Source: Devosia sp.
Lineage (GTDB): Bacteria > Pseudomonadota > Alphaproteobacteria > Rhizobiales > Devosiaceae
Reading direction: 5' to 3'
Assembly: GCA_028290665.1 (NCBI GenBank)
Contig: JAQGJK010000021.1
Location: 1-64,000, forward strand
DNA length: 64,000 nt
Of the stretch, positions 1-9,192 are shown in pieces. The first letter of the stretch is position 1. Each line of letters starts with the position of its first letter. The notes beneath the pieces were generated by a model, which saw only the letters and a list, made by a program, of their open reading frames with translations, had not been told where the DNA came from and did not search any database. The translations under genes and the position numbers were made by a program.

Positions 1-324
1 CTGGCGAGAAGATAGTTGCGAATGGACGCCTGCTCGATTTGAGCCATGCTCCGCCTCCCTGATGGGGCAAGAGCACGAGCTGTCGCTGGCTATCTCTCAG
101 CCGCCTGCGCCCGGTGGATGCGTGCAAACGATGGAAACGTTCTGCGCTTGCTGACGGCCAAGGGCAAACGAATAGGTGCGGGCGTCGACAAGGGTATAAA
201 TTCGAACATTCAAGACGCAATCGACGGCCGAACGTTAGTTCATAAACATTTGTTAGTGTCAGCCTCAACGCTCTTGTCCACCGAGGACCGATCACGGAGG
301 ATTTCGGTGGGTGGCGGTCGGGCA

Positions 325-672
325 GTGGTACGGGTGCTGATCATAGAAGATGAGTGGCTGATTGCCGAGGACTTGAAGCTGACCCTTCAAGCGTTGGGTT
401 GCGAGGTCTTGGGACCGGCAGCGTCGTGCGAAAGGGCGCTGGACATTCTCAATCGCGAAAGGCCCGATGTCGCCTTCGTGGACCTTTATCTTGGCCCGGA
501 CACTTGCGAAGCGGTAATAAAGGAATGCGAGCGGCAAGGCATCTCAATAGTCGTTTGTACCGGCGAGACCAAAAAGTATCTGCCGGAATTTTGCGCCGAC
601 AAACCATTGCTCAGCAAGCCGTACACCCCTGATGACGTAGCGCGTACCTACGCCCAGCAGATGAACTCATAG
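325..672 (+). CDS. stand-alone response regulator receiver domain protein
   Basis: VLIIEDEWLIAEDL...VAFVDLYLG...LSKPY receiver signature; in-frame GTG at 325 fits the domain start better than the ORF start at 46. Confidence 0.75.
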   Translation: MVRVLIIEDEWLIAEDLKLTLQALGCEVLGPAASCERALDILNRERPDVAFVDLYLGPDTCEAVIKECERQGISIVVCTGETKKYLPEFCADKPLLSKPYTPDDVARTYAQQMNS

Positions 673-964
673 CAAATCGCTCGAGCTCCGGCCGACGTTC
701 GGATGTCAGTCGCTTGTTCCAACTCGATAGCTTGGTGCCTCTCCTTAGGATAAAGGTGGAACAGTCACCTTGCTCCGCGAAAGGCAGGTATCAGGTTATT
801 TCAAAAAGCCCCGTTGCGATGTGGGGAAGCCGCCTCATATTGTTCGCTTTGGTACAGAACTCTGCAACTTTCGCCGGACGACATAGTTGGTGTTCACCGG
901 TTCGCCACTATGGAACTCGCCGGCTGAGAGACACGAGTGCTCCCTTCAATAAAGGAGCTTCGCT

Positions 965-1201
965 TTGCCACTGTACTTTTTTCACATATTTGACGGCATC
1001 GAGTTGCGCGACCTTGAGGGGACCGAACTCACCGATTTGGCGGCTGCACGAAAACAGGCAGTTATTACAGCTGGCGCAATCATCGCAGATCTGGGCGCAT
1101 CATCCTGGCTGGGCGACATCTGGCAAATGACCATCACTGACGCTGATGCGATCGTGCTTTTCGAACTGCATTTCCTCGACACGTCTGCAAGTCTCTCGTG
1201 A
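965..1201 (+). CDS. DUF6894-like small protein
   Basis: MPLYFFHIFDGIELRDLEGTELTDLAAARKQA pattern; same layout as ORFs at 11559 and 13340. Confidence 0.7.
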   Translation: MPLYFFHIFDGIELRDLEGTELTDLAAARKQAVITAGAIIADLGASSWLGDIWQMTITDADAIVLFELHFLDTSASLS

Positions 1202-1406
1202 ACCCAGCTTCACAGGCAGGGCCGCCTCCGAGGCGATAGTTCTGGCAACAAGCCGGAGCGGTGCAGCTGCCATGCATGATCGCCACAGGTGCCGTTAGTC
1301 TGCTGCTAATCCTACAACGCCAGTTCGCCAGCTGCAGTCGATCGCCGTTCCTTGAAACCAATTCCGGTCACCGACGCTTTTCCTTGAACCTTGTAGGAGA
1401 TCGCCG

Positions 1407-1727
1407 ATGACTTTCCCCAATGACCCCCACGAACGCTTCCCGAAAGGTGACCACAACCGCCGCCTGGCGCTTGGTATGAACCTTGAGGATTTTGCTGCAC
1501 ATGCTGGCGTGTCCCCCGAGGAACTCCATAAATACGAATTCACGGAGCCCGATGGACCGTTCGATCTGGTCGTCGCTCAGCGCGTCGGCAACACCCTGGA
1601 AAGGCTGGAAGCATCCCACCGACCGCTGGTCGATGAGGGCCCGGTCCCCGCCGATCCAAATCTGGCAAAAGACGAGTCTCTAAGCGCCCCTATCATAACT
1701 GCGATATACAGGACGCCCGGAGTCTGA
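1407..1727 (+). CDS. hypothetical small protein with XRE/HTH-like segment
   Basis: ORF with HTH-like LEDFAAHAGVSPEELHKYE. Confidence 0.5.
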   Translation: MTFPNDPHERFPKGDHNRRLALGMNLEDFAAHAGVSPEELHKYEFTEPDGPFDLVVAQRVGNTLERLEASHRPLVDEGPVPADPNLAKDESLSAPIITAIYRTPGV

Positions 1728-1808
1728 TTACTGGCGGGTGGCGACTTACTAAGGGATGAGCGGCCCGGCCAAACATCGCCGCCGGGCCGCTGTAACCGTC
1801 GGCAGCTA

Positions 1809-2570
1809 ATGCGAATTTTGTTTTGCTTTTACCGTGCCGTCGGCAAGCTTCTGCTGGTGTCACTGTCCCTCGTCTCGGCACATGCGGCCGAACCAAATAA
1901 GCGGTTGTCGATTTGGGACATTGCTCCAGGGTCGAACGTGGCATCGCTGCCGCCGCGCGCTGGTTTTGGGCCGCTCGCCTGCGGAAACAACGGTGGCCCG
2001 CCGGGGATAGCACTTCGGGACTGGAGCAACTTTGCGGATTGTCGGCCCGAGGCCGACGGGCTGCACGAGATCTATTTTGAATATGATGACGAGGCCGAAT
2101 ACGTCGGACGGGCGCGTGGCGAGTTCGTCCCGTTTGAACTTCTCGGCACGGCCGAAGCGTATTTTCCGGTGATTGCTTCGATCCTGATCGACGATCAGGG
2201 CGTGGTGCGAGGCCTGCGTCTCGTTACCGATCCGCGTCCGGACCAGCGGACCGGGAGCGATCTCTTCGCGCTGCGACCGCGCATCGAGCACGCGCAATTC
2301 GCCGACTACATGATCCGACGTCTGGGAATAAGTCCCGATGAATGCCTGGATTTACCGCCGGCGCCTGGAGAAACCGCTGTCATCGGCATGCTGACCAAAA
2401 GGAACTGTGCGGCCAGTTCGGAGGACGGCCGCCTGAGCTATGTCATCGAGCAGCGTTTTCTTCGAAAGCCGGGGCAGTATGACGTCGATCCAGAGACCGG
2501 GCGCGCGAGCATGGATGCGTTCGAAAGCACAGCACGCCTTGAGATCCGTTGGCTTGGCGAACCGCGCTAG
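1809..2570 (+). CDS. hypothetical secreted protein
   Basis: 253 aa ORF with N-terminal hydrophobic signal-like segment. Confidence 0.6.
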   Translation: MRILFCFYRAVGKLLLVSLSLVSAHAAEPNKRLSIWDIAPGSNVASLPPRAGFGPLACGNNGGPPGIALRDWSNFADCRPEADGLHEIYFEYDDEAEYVGRARGEFVPFELLGTAEAYFPVIASILIDDQGVVRGLRLVTDPRPDQRTGSDLFALRPRIEHAQFADYMIRRLGISPDECLDLPPAPGETAVIGMLTKRNCAASSEDGRLSYVIEQRFLRKPGQYDVDPETGRASMDAFESTARLEIRWLGEPR

Positions 2571-2576
2571 CGGTCT

Positions 2577-3110
2577 CTAGCGCAGCGAATAGAGGTAAGT
2601 TGCGACGTCACGCGCCTCATCTCGCGAGATGCCGGTACGCGGCATGGCCGTCTGAGGGTCCATGCGTTGAGGGTCGACGATCCAGTCGAGCAGGTTGTCG
2701 ACGGTCGACGGAGCAATCCCGGCGACGTAGATTTCCCGTGCTACACCGTTTAGCGAGGGACCGGACTGCCCTACGGCCTCTGGAACACCGCGGATGCTGT
2801 GGCAGCCGGCACAGCCAAAGCGAACGATCAGCGCGGGGGCACGATCCGGGTTGCCACCGACGATCGCGATGGCCGATTGACGCTGTTCGGCGTCGAGGCG
2901 GATTTGATGGTAAGCATAGGTCGCGATGCCGCTGCCGGCCAGCAGAGCGGCGACGAGAGTCAGCTTCAGCCAGGCGGGCATGACTGAAGCCGGCAGCCGC
3001 GCAGGAATGACGACTTTGACCGGCAAGGCTGCGCTGGCCGGTGTTTGGCCCGCATGAACCTCGCGGCCAAGGGGAACATCCAGTCGAGGTGGCTTCGATT
3101 CATTCGGCAT
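2577..3110 (-). CDS. membrane-anchored cytochrome c
   Basis: CAGCH heme-binding motif, N-terminal TM; overlaps upstream CtaG-like gene. Confidence 0.85.
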   Translation of the reverse strand: MPNESKPPRLDVPLGREVHAGQTPASAALPVKVVIPARLPASVMPAWLKLTLVAALLAGSGIATYAYHQIRLDAEQRQSAIAIVGGNPDRAPALIVRFGCAGCHSIRGVPEAVGQSGPSLNGVAREIYVAGIAPSTVDNLLDWIVDPQRMDPQTAMPRTGISRDEARDVATYLYSLR

Positions 3111-3996
3111 GGGCAGCCTGCCGTGACATCTGGGGAAGCGATGAACGCCCTATCCAGAGCGCCGCAAGGGTAAGGGCCGCGCCAGCATAAACCATGCCGC
3201 CCGGCACCCACATGATGATCCCCGCCAGCTGCTGATCCATGAGCGGCGTGAGGTTCCAAGAACTGGCCGCGGTCGACTGGTAAGGATAAACTGGGCGCGG
3301 TGACAGCGCGATCAGGGCTCCGAGGACGGCAGTGTGCAAAGCGGTCACGAACAGCAGGCCGATCCCGCCGGCGCGGATCCTACCGCGCTCCACTCCCTCG
3401 AGCACCCCCCACCAGAACAGGAAGGCCGTGAAGACAAAGCTCAGGTGCTGCGCCCAGTGCACCCATTCGATCTGCAAGGCTGTCCCGAACAGGCTGGGCA
3501 CATGCCAGACCCAAATGGCGATGGCGTGCAGGACGGTGGCGACAAGCGGTGCCGTCAACACGTCCCAGAACAACAGAAATGCCAGGTTGCGTACGCCAAC
3601 TGCGACGCTGCGGCGCCAAGCGGTTGGAAAAGCCCACAGCATCGGGCCTAAGGGGCGCGACAGGATCAGCAGCGGCGCGGCGAGTGTCATAACCAGCTCG
3701 TGCTCTATCATGTGTGCAGTGAACAGCCTCCGGCTCCAATCGTGCAACGGGGTCAGGAGTGCTCCCGCGAGGACCAGCCAACCCGCGAGAAACAGGGCTA
3801 CCTGAATCGGGGTGGCGCCTCGCGCAACGCCCGCGGCCCGCCAGAGACGGATCACTCCGACCGCGTAGAGCACGAGCGAAATTCCAAGCGGCGCGGTAAT
3901 TGCCAGATCTGTGGTCCAGCCGGCGATCGTCACTCCGCTAAAGCAACTTGCCAGGCCGAACAGACGGTCCATTTCGGTGAAGCTCACGAGACGCAC
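3100..3996 (-). CDS. cytochrome c oxidase assembly protein, Caa3_CtaG family
   Basis: Polytopic protein with HDWSRRLFTAHMIEHELVM...WHVPSLF...HLSFVFTAFLFWWGVLE typical of caa3-type CtaG. Confidence 0.85.
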   Translation of the reverse strand: MRLVSFTEMDRLFGLASCFSGVTIAGWTTDLAITAPLGISLVLYAVGVIRLWRAAGVARGATPIQVALFLAGWLVLAGALLTPLHDWSRRLFTAHMIEHELVMTLAAPLLILSRPLGPMLWAFPTAWRRSVAVGVRNLAFLLFWDVLTAPLVATVLHAIAIWVWHVPSLFGTALQIEWVHWAQHLSFVFTAFLFWWGVLEGVERGRIRAGGIGLLFVTALHTAVLGALIALSPRPVYPYQSTAASSWNLTPLMDQQLAGIIMWVPGGMVYAGAALTLAALWIGRSSLPQMSRQAAHAE

Positions 3997-4337
3997 CCCT
4001 GAAAGAACAGCGCAGCCACGCCCTGGAGTGCAATTACGCTGCCAAACAGTGACCCCAGGGCGACACCGATGCCGGAAATGAGGAGGAGCGGCTGAAAACT
4101 GCGCGAGTGCTCGAGATCAAGCCCGGTCGCGTACTCTTTGAAATAACGCAGCGATTCAGCCCCGGCGTACAGGCTGATGGAAGCCAGAGCGGCCGTCGTG
4201 CCAGCGATGATCCATCTGGCAGCATCGCCGCACAGCGATGCGGCGATCACTGAATTGAGCAAGGTCGAAACCCCCCAAGCGAGCGGCCCCGCGAAGGCGG
4301 CCCAGCTGATGCGCGTCTGGCCCCCAACGTCGCGCAT
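3984..4337 (-). CDS. small polytopic membrane protein of the oxidase operon
   Basis: ATG at 4337 (MRDVGGQTRISWAAFAGPLAWG...), about 3 hydrophobic helices, overlaps both neighbours. Confidence 0.65.
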   Translation of the reverse strand: MRDVGGQTRISWAAFAGPLAWGVSTLLNSVIAASLCGDAARWIIAGTTAALASISLYAGAESLRYFKEYATGLDLEHSRSFQPLLLISGIGVALGSLFGSVIALQGVAALFFQGCVS

Positions 4338-4948
4338 CACGGGCTCCACACACGCGGAAACCAGTAGATGAGGCCGTAGACCGGTAGCCAGGCCGCGAGG
4401 ACGAAGTAAACGAATACCGCATCGTCCTCGACCGCGGAAAATCGTTTGCCGCTGGTATGTCCAGTCAAAAACAGGGCGGTGACGAAGAAGGTGTCGATCA
4501 GGTCGGCGACAATATGCGTGGTGTGAACCACGAGGATGAACCAGACCACCGAGCCATAGGCATTGGTATCCCAGCGCACATTCAGCGCGCCGAACTCGAA
4601 GCCGCGAATGACGCAGGCAATGGTACCCATGGTGCACAGGACTACCAGCAGGATCTGGACTTTCCTTTTGTCCTCGCGCTGCGCGTATTTCTTGGCCATC
4701 GTTGCGGGCACGAGGCTGGCGAACATCAGCACGGTCATCAGATTCCCCCACAACAGATCGGGGGGCGGGGCACTGAGCGGCCAGTCCGGGTTGAGCAAGG
4801 CGAGATAGAGATAGCTACCGCAGGCATAGGCGAGCGCTGCGGATTCCATGACGATGAGCAGGATGCTGCCCCACCAGGTGGTCATCCGACTGCCGAATGC
4901 ATACTTGGGCAGCGCGCTCATGTCGGCGGCGGGACCGGGCTCGCTCAT
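4337..4948 (-). CDS. cytochrome c oxidase subunit III-like protein
   Basis: MSEPGPAADMSALPKYAFGSRMTTWWGSILLIVMESAALAYACGSYLYL...; heme-copper oxidase subunit III pattern, between subunit I and CtaG. Confidence 0.8.
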   Translation of the reverse strand: MSEPGPAADMSALPKYAFGSRMTTWWGSILLIVMESAALAYACGSYLYLALLNPDWPLSAPPPDLLWGNLMTVLMFASLVPATMAKKYAQREDKRKVQILLVVLCTMGTIACVIRGFEFGALNVRWDTNAYGSVVWFILVVHTTHIVADLIDTFFVTALFLTGHTSGKRFSAVEDDAVFVYFVLAAWLPVYGLIYWFPRVWSP

Positions 4949-6855
4949 GTATCGTCCACTGCCTGTTTGGGCCAGAACCACGCGATCAGGACCGCCGTCA
5001 TCGGGACGGCGAACCAGACCACCGCCCACTGGGTGAAGATCGTCCCGATAAACAGCGCCGTCGTGGCGATGGCACTGATCAGCGGCCAGATGGTGCTCCG
5101 TGGCGACGTTTCGCGCAGGTCGGGCCGCGCTTCGGCAAGGCTGGTGACCAGCACTTCGCGCGTATCGACGCTAAGGCCGCTGACCGTCAGGAGGCCCCCG
5201 CGATCGCTCCAGAGCGGGTGGCGACTGGCCACCAAAGGGATACGGTCGAAGTTATGCGGGCGCGGCGGCGATGCAGCAGCCCATTCGAGACCGGGTGCGT
5301 CCCAGGGATTGTCCGGCGCATCGGGCTCCCGGCGTAGCGCCGCGATGACGTTCCAGCCAAAAAGCATGAAACTCACAAAGAACAGCAGCGCACCCCCGCT
5401 CACCAGAAGATTAATGTCACCCCACCCCGAATTGGCCGGGTAGGTGTAAACGCGCCGTGGCATGCCCCCGAGCCCCAGGAGATGCATCGGGAAGAAGGTG
5501 AGGTTGAAACCGATGAACGCCAGCGCAAAATGCCATTGTCCAAGCCGTTCGCTCAATAGGCGTCCGCTGAATTTGGGGAACCAGTAATAAGTCGCTCCGA
5601 GCAGCGGAAACACCGACCCGCCGATAAGCACGTAGTGGAAGTGGGCGACGACGAAGTATGTATCGTGGACCTGTGTGTTGATCGGTACCGACGCCAGCAT
5701 GACGCCACTCAGGCCTCCGAACACGAAGGTGACGATGAAGCCGATGGCAAACAGCATTGGCGTTGCGAAACGGGGGCGGCCGTCCCAGAGCGTTGCGACC
5801 CAGCAGAAAATCTGGATACCGTTCGGCACGGCGATGAGCGCGCTCGATGCCGTGAACAGGGCCGAGCCCAGTTGGGGCAGGCCGGTCGCGAACATGTGGT
5901 GGACCCAGAGCCCGAAGGACAGGAAGCCGACCGCAATTATGGATAGCACCAAGTACAGGTAGCCGAACGCAGGTCGCCGGCTGAACACCATGATGATTTC
6001 TGACACCATACCAGTCGCCGGCAGGAAGATAATGTAGACCTCGGGATGCCCGAAGAACCAGAACAGGTGCTGCCAAAGCAACGCATCGCCGCCCTCCGCG
6101 GGGTTGAAGAAATGCATGCCGAGCAGCCGGTCGAGGATCAGCATTGTCGATCCCGTCATCACCGCGGGCATCGCGAGCAGCACGGCAAAACTGGTAACCA
6201 GTTGCGCCCAGACGAATAGCGGAATGCGGTCGAGCGACATGCCGGGCGCTCGCTGCTTGAATACGGTGACGATCACCTCGACGGCGATCGCCAGGGCCGA
6301 CACCTCGGTGAAGGTGATCATCTGAGCCCAGAAGTCGACGCGTTTGCCCGGGGAGAACTCCGGCCCGGACAGCGGAACGTAGGCGAACCACCCCGTATCG
6401 GCGCCGATATTGAGGGCGAAGGCGACCCAGATCATCACGCCCCCGAACAGGTAGACCCAGTAGCTGAACGCATTGAGGCGCGGAAAGGCAATGTTGCGCG
6501 TACCTACCATCAATGGCACGAGATATACCGCGAAGGCCTCCATCACCGGCACGGCAAACAGGAACATCATTGTGGTCCCGTGCATGGTGAACAGCTGGTC
6601 GTAAAGATCGGGACTGATGAGGTTGGCTTCGGGCCGCGAAAGCTGCAGTCGCATTGCCATGGCGGCCAGGCCGCCGAGGCCGAGAAAAATGAACGCGGTG
6701 ACGATGTACCGTCGCCCGACGATCTTGTGGTCAACTGTCGTCAGCGCGCCCCAAATCCCGCCTGCAGTGCCCCAGGTGAGCGCGAGTCGGGCGCGCAATT
6801 CATCCGGTGCCAGCCCGGTGTCCAGTTGCCCTTCGATGTCCGGCATCTGCGTCAC
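4945..6855 (-). CDS. ctaD: cytochrome c oxidase subunit I
   Basis: MHGTTMMFLFAVPV, WFFGHPEVYIIFLPATG, VHHMF, HDTYFVVAHFHYVL heme/CuB ligand motifs. Confidence 0.95.
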   Translation of the reverse strand: MTQMPDIEGQLDTGLAPDELRARLALTWGTAGGIWGALTTVDHKIVGRRYIVTAFIFLGLGGLAAMAMRLQLSRPEANLISPDLYDQLFTMHGTTMMFLFAVPVMEAFAVYLVPLMVGTRNIAFPRLNAFSYWVYLFGGVMIWVAFALNIGADTGWFAYVPLSGPEFSPGKRVDFWAQMITFTEVSALAIAVEVIVTVFKQRAPGMSLDRIPLFVWAQLVTSFAVLLAMPAVMTGSTMLILDRLLGMHFFNPAEGGDALLWQHLFWFFGHPEVYIIFLPATGMVSEIIMVFSRRPAFGYLYLVLSIIAVGFLSFGLWVHHMFATGLPQLGSALFTASSALIAVPNGIQIFCWVATLWDGRPRFATPMLFAIGFIVTFVFGGLSGVMLASVPINTQVHDTYFVVAHFHYVLIGGSVFPLLGATYYWFPKFSGRLLSERLGQWHFALAFIGFNLTFFPMHLLGLGGMPRRVYTYPANSGWGDINLLVSGGALLFFVSFMLFGWNVIAALRREPDAPDNPWDAPGLEWAAASPPRPHNFDRIPLVASRHPLWSDRGGLLTVSGLSVDTREVLVTSLAEARPDLRETSPRSTIWPLISAIATTALFIGTIFTQWAVVWFAVPMTAVLIAWFWPKQAVDDT

Positions 6856-7859
6856 TCGAGGCTCTCCAGATAGTCGAGCAGTGGGTGCAGATCAGCCGGC
6901 CGGAGCATGACCAGCGGCATATGGACTCCGGGCTTCGTGCCTTGCGGGTCGGTGATCCAGGCGGCGAGCGCACCACGCGTCAGCGGCAGCGTTCCGGCGC
7001 CGAGCATGCTGCGGCTCGCGAGATGCGTGAGGTCCGGACCGGTGCGGCCACCTGCCGGGGTGCCGCGGATGGCATGGCAACTGACGCACGGGTTGCTTAG
7101 AAAGACCTCGAGACCGGCTTTCTCGCCGTCCGTATCAGGCGACGCCGCCGGGGCCGTCTGGGCGGTCCGCCAGTCCGAGAAATCCTCGGGCGTTTCCGCA
7201 CGGACGACGATCGCCATGTGAGCATGCTGCGCGCCGCAAAATTCGGCGCACTGTCCGCGATAGGTGCCTGGCTCTTCGATAGTAAACTGAACCTGGTTCT
7301 CGCGACCGGTAATGGCATCCATCTTACCCATCAGGCTGGGCACCCAGAAGCTGTGAATGACGTCGCTCGATGTCAACTTGAGGGTTATCGGAACGCCGAC
7401 CGGCAGGTGCAATTCATTGGCGGTCGTAAACGTTCGGGACGGATCGGCATCCTCATACTGGATTTCCCACCACCATTGGTGGCCGACGATCTTGAGCGTC
7501 AACCCGGCATCGCCAGGACTGAACAGGCGGGCCTGCGCATCGTAGCTTACGAGCGAAAGTCCGACTACAATCACGCCAGTGGCAAGCGCCAGCGCCGAAA
7601 CAATCCGCCCATAGCGCTGCTCGGCGACCGGCTGCAGGGCCAGAGGATCGTCGCCGATTGGCCGGCTTCTCATCAGGCCCACGGCGAGGACCAGCAGCAC
7701 GAGCACCCAGATGAGCATGAGAACGGCGAGAAAGCTCCAGAACAGGTTCGCCAGAGTGACGGCCTCGGGTCCCGCCGGGAGAATGACCGATTGATGCCGA
7801 TCGCAACCCGCCAGCAAAAGCGGCACCACGGCGATAATGGCCGCCCTCAGCGCTCTCAT
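6852..7859 (-). CDS. ctaC: cytochrome c oxidase subunit II with fused cytochrome c domain (caa3 type)
   Basis: CuA motif CAEFCGAQHAHM and C-terminal CVSCH heme motif; two N-terminal TMs. Confidence 0.93.
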   Translation of the reverse strand: MRALRAAIIAVVPLLLAGCDRHQSVILPAGPEAVTLANLFWSFLAVLMLIWVLVLLVLAVGLMRSRPIGDDPLALQPVAEQRYGRIVSALALATGVIVVGLSLVSYDAQARLFSPGDAGLTLKIVGHQWWWEIQYEDADPSRTFTTANELHLPVGVPITLKLTSSDVIHSFWVPSLMGKMDAITGRENQVQFTIEEPGTYRGQCAEFCGAQHAHMAIVVRAETPEDFSDWRTAQTAPAASPDTDGEKAGLEVFLSNPCVSCHAIRGTPAGGRTGPDLTHLASRSMLGAGTLPLTRGALAAWITDPQGTKPGVHMPLVMLRPADLHPLLDYLESLE

Positions 7860-8413
7860 TGCGGCATCTGTCCCGAGGGCGGCGCCGTGCCGCCATCGAT
7901 GGGAGGCTGCGATTCGAGCTGACCCTCGGGCGGGTGGGGATTGAGGTCGTCGTTACGGCCGGACGCGGCATCGCTGGGCACGTTGTTGCCGAGCGACCGT
8001 ACAAAAGCGGCGATCTGCCAAATCTGCTCGTCGGTAAGCTTGCCGCGGAACGACGGCATGCCATTGGGCCGCCCTTCGTAGATGGTGCTGACGATTTCCT
8101 CGAGGTCGCCGCCATAAATCCAGGTGTCGTCCATCAGCGGCGGGCCCGAATCGCCGCCGCCATTGGCATGGCAGCCATTGCAGTTGAACCAGGTGTAATA
8201 TTTCTTGCCCTGGGAAACGTGATAGGCGTTTCCCTCGTATTGACCGGCCAGGCCCGAGGGCGGCGGGGGGCTGCCACCCCCGGGTATGATGGAACTGAGG
8301 GTGACTTTGGGTTCCATGCCCGATACGGCCGGATCGGGACGCGTTTCGCGGTCCTCCCGCTCGCAGGCCGAAATACCGAGGGCCAGCACCATGACGATGG
8401 CAATCCGCTTCAT
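7856..8413 (-). CDS. lipoprotein cytochrome c (XoxG-like position)
   Basis: Lipobox-like LALGISAC, CNGCH heme motif, follows the XoxJ-like gene. Confidence 0.85.
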   Translation of the reverse strand: MKRIAIVMVLALGISACEREDRETRPDPAVSGMEPKVTLSSIIPGGGSPPPPSGLAGQYEGNAYHVSQGKKYYTWFNCNGCHANGGGDSGPPLMDDTWIYGGDLEEIVSTIYEGRPNGMPSFRGKLTDEQIWQIAAFVRSLGNNVPSDAASGRNDDLNPHPPEGQLESQPPIDGGTAPPSGQMPQ

Positions 8414-9192
8414 GGCGCAGCCGGGCGGTCGAGCCGCGGAATGTCGAACTCGGCGAGGATGGCGTCGACCTCTGCCCTGCGCCGCAAAAGCGCGTCTTCG
8501 ATTTCCATGCGCAGTTCGCCCTCATCGAGACGCACCGCAACGTGGACATCGAATACCTGCGCGATTCCCGACGAATCTTCGAGTTCGCGGAGCGGCGTGA
8601 CTGTCAGTGGCACTGGCGCACGGGCCGCAAAAAAACCGGCGACCGGACCCCAGATAATGGCGACATCGATTTCGCCCTTGGCAACCGCGTCGACCAGAGC
8701 CGACCGGTCGCCAGCGGGGCCGGATTCAACGAAGGCGCTGTAAAGGCGCACCGTAGTTCCGATACCTCGTGCCGCAAGCGCCGAGGCTGGAGGCGTTCCG
8801 AACCCCGTGCCAATCGCGAGCTCGCGCAAGACCGGATCGTCGTAGCTTCTCACAGGGCTCGCGTCGGCACGGGTAACGAAGGCAAAGGTGGAGCGATAGT
8901 ATGGCGGATAGGCATTGAGCACGGCTGTGCTGCGGAGCATGCTCATCACCAGGTCGCACCTACCCTCATCCAGCGCGTCAACAACCGAGCCTTGCGGTTC
9001 GGACCACCAGAGATAATCGACGGTGCGGCCAAGCTCGGCTCCGAGCAATTCGGCAAGGTGGTTTTCAAAACCATCGCCGGCACGGTTGGAGAACGGCAAA
9101 TTGTCCGGGTCGGCGCAGACTCTGAGATCTGCGGCAGCGGCACTGCCCAGCATCGCCAGCCCCATCGTGGCGCTAAGGAAGGCCGAACACAT
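8410..9192 (-). CDS. quinoprotein dehydrogenase-associated periplasmic substrate-binding-like protein (XoxJ/MoxJ-like)
   Basis: Signal peptide then ADLRVCADPDNLPFSNRAGDGFENHLAELLGAELGRTVDYLWW; start in the ORF at Met encoded at 9192; overlaps dehydrogenase. Confidence 0.85.
   Translation of the reverse strand: MCSAFLSATMGLAMLGSAAAADLRVCADPDNLPFSNRAGDGFENHLAELLGAELGRTVDYLWWSEPQGSVVDALDEGRCDLVMSMLRSTAVLNAYPPYYRSTFAFVTRADASPVRSYDDPVLRELAIGTGFGTPPASALAARGIGTTVRLYSAFVESGPAGDRSALVDAVAKGEIDVAIIWGPVAGFFAARAPVPLTVTPLRELEDSSGIAQVFDVHVAVRLDEGELRMEIEDALLRRRAEVDAILAEFDIPRLDRPAAP

Noticed and set aside
4457-5443. 328-aa plus-strand ORF
   Set aside because: Antisense to oxidase subunit III and I genes, whose frames carry clear catalytic motifs
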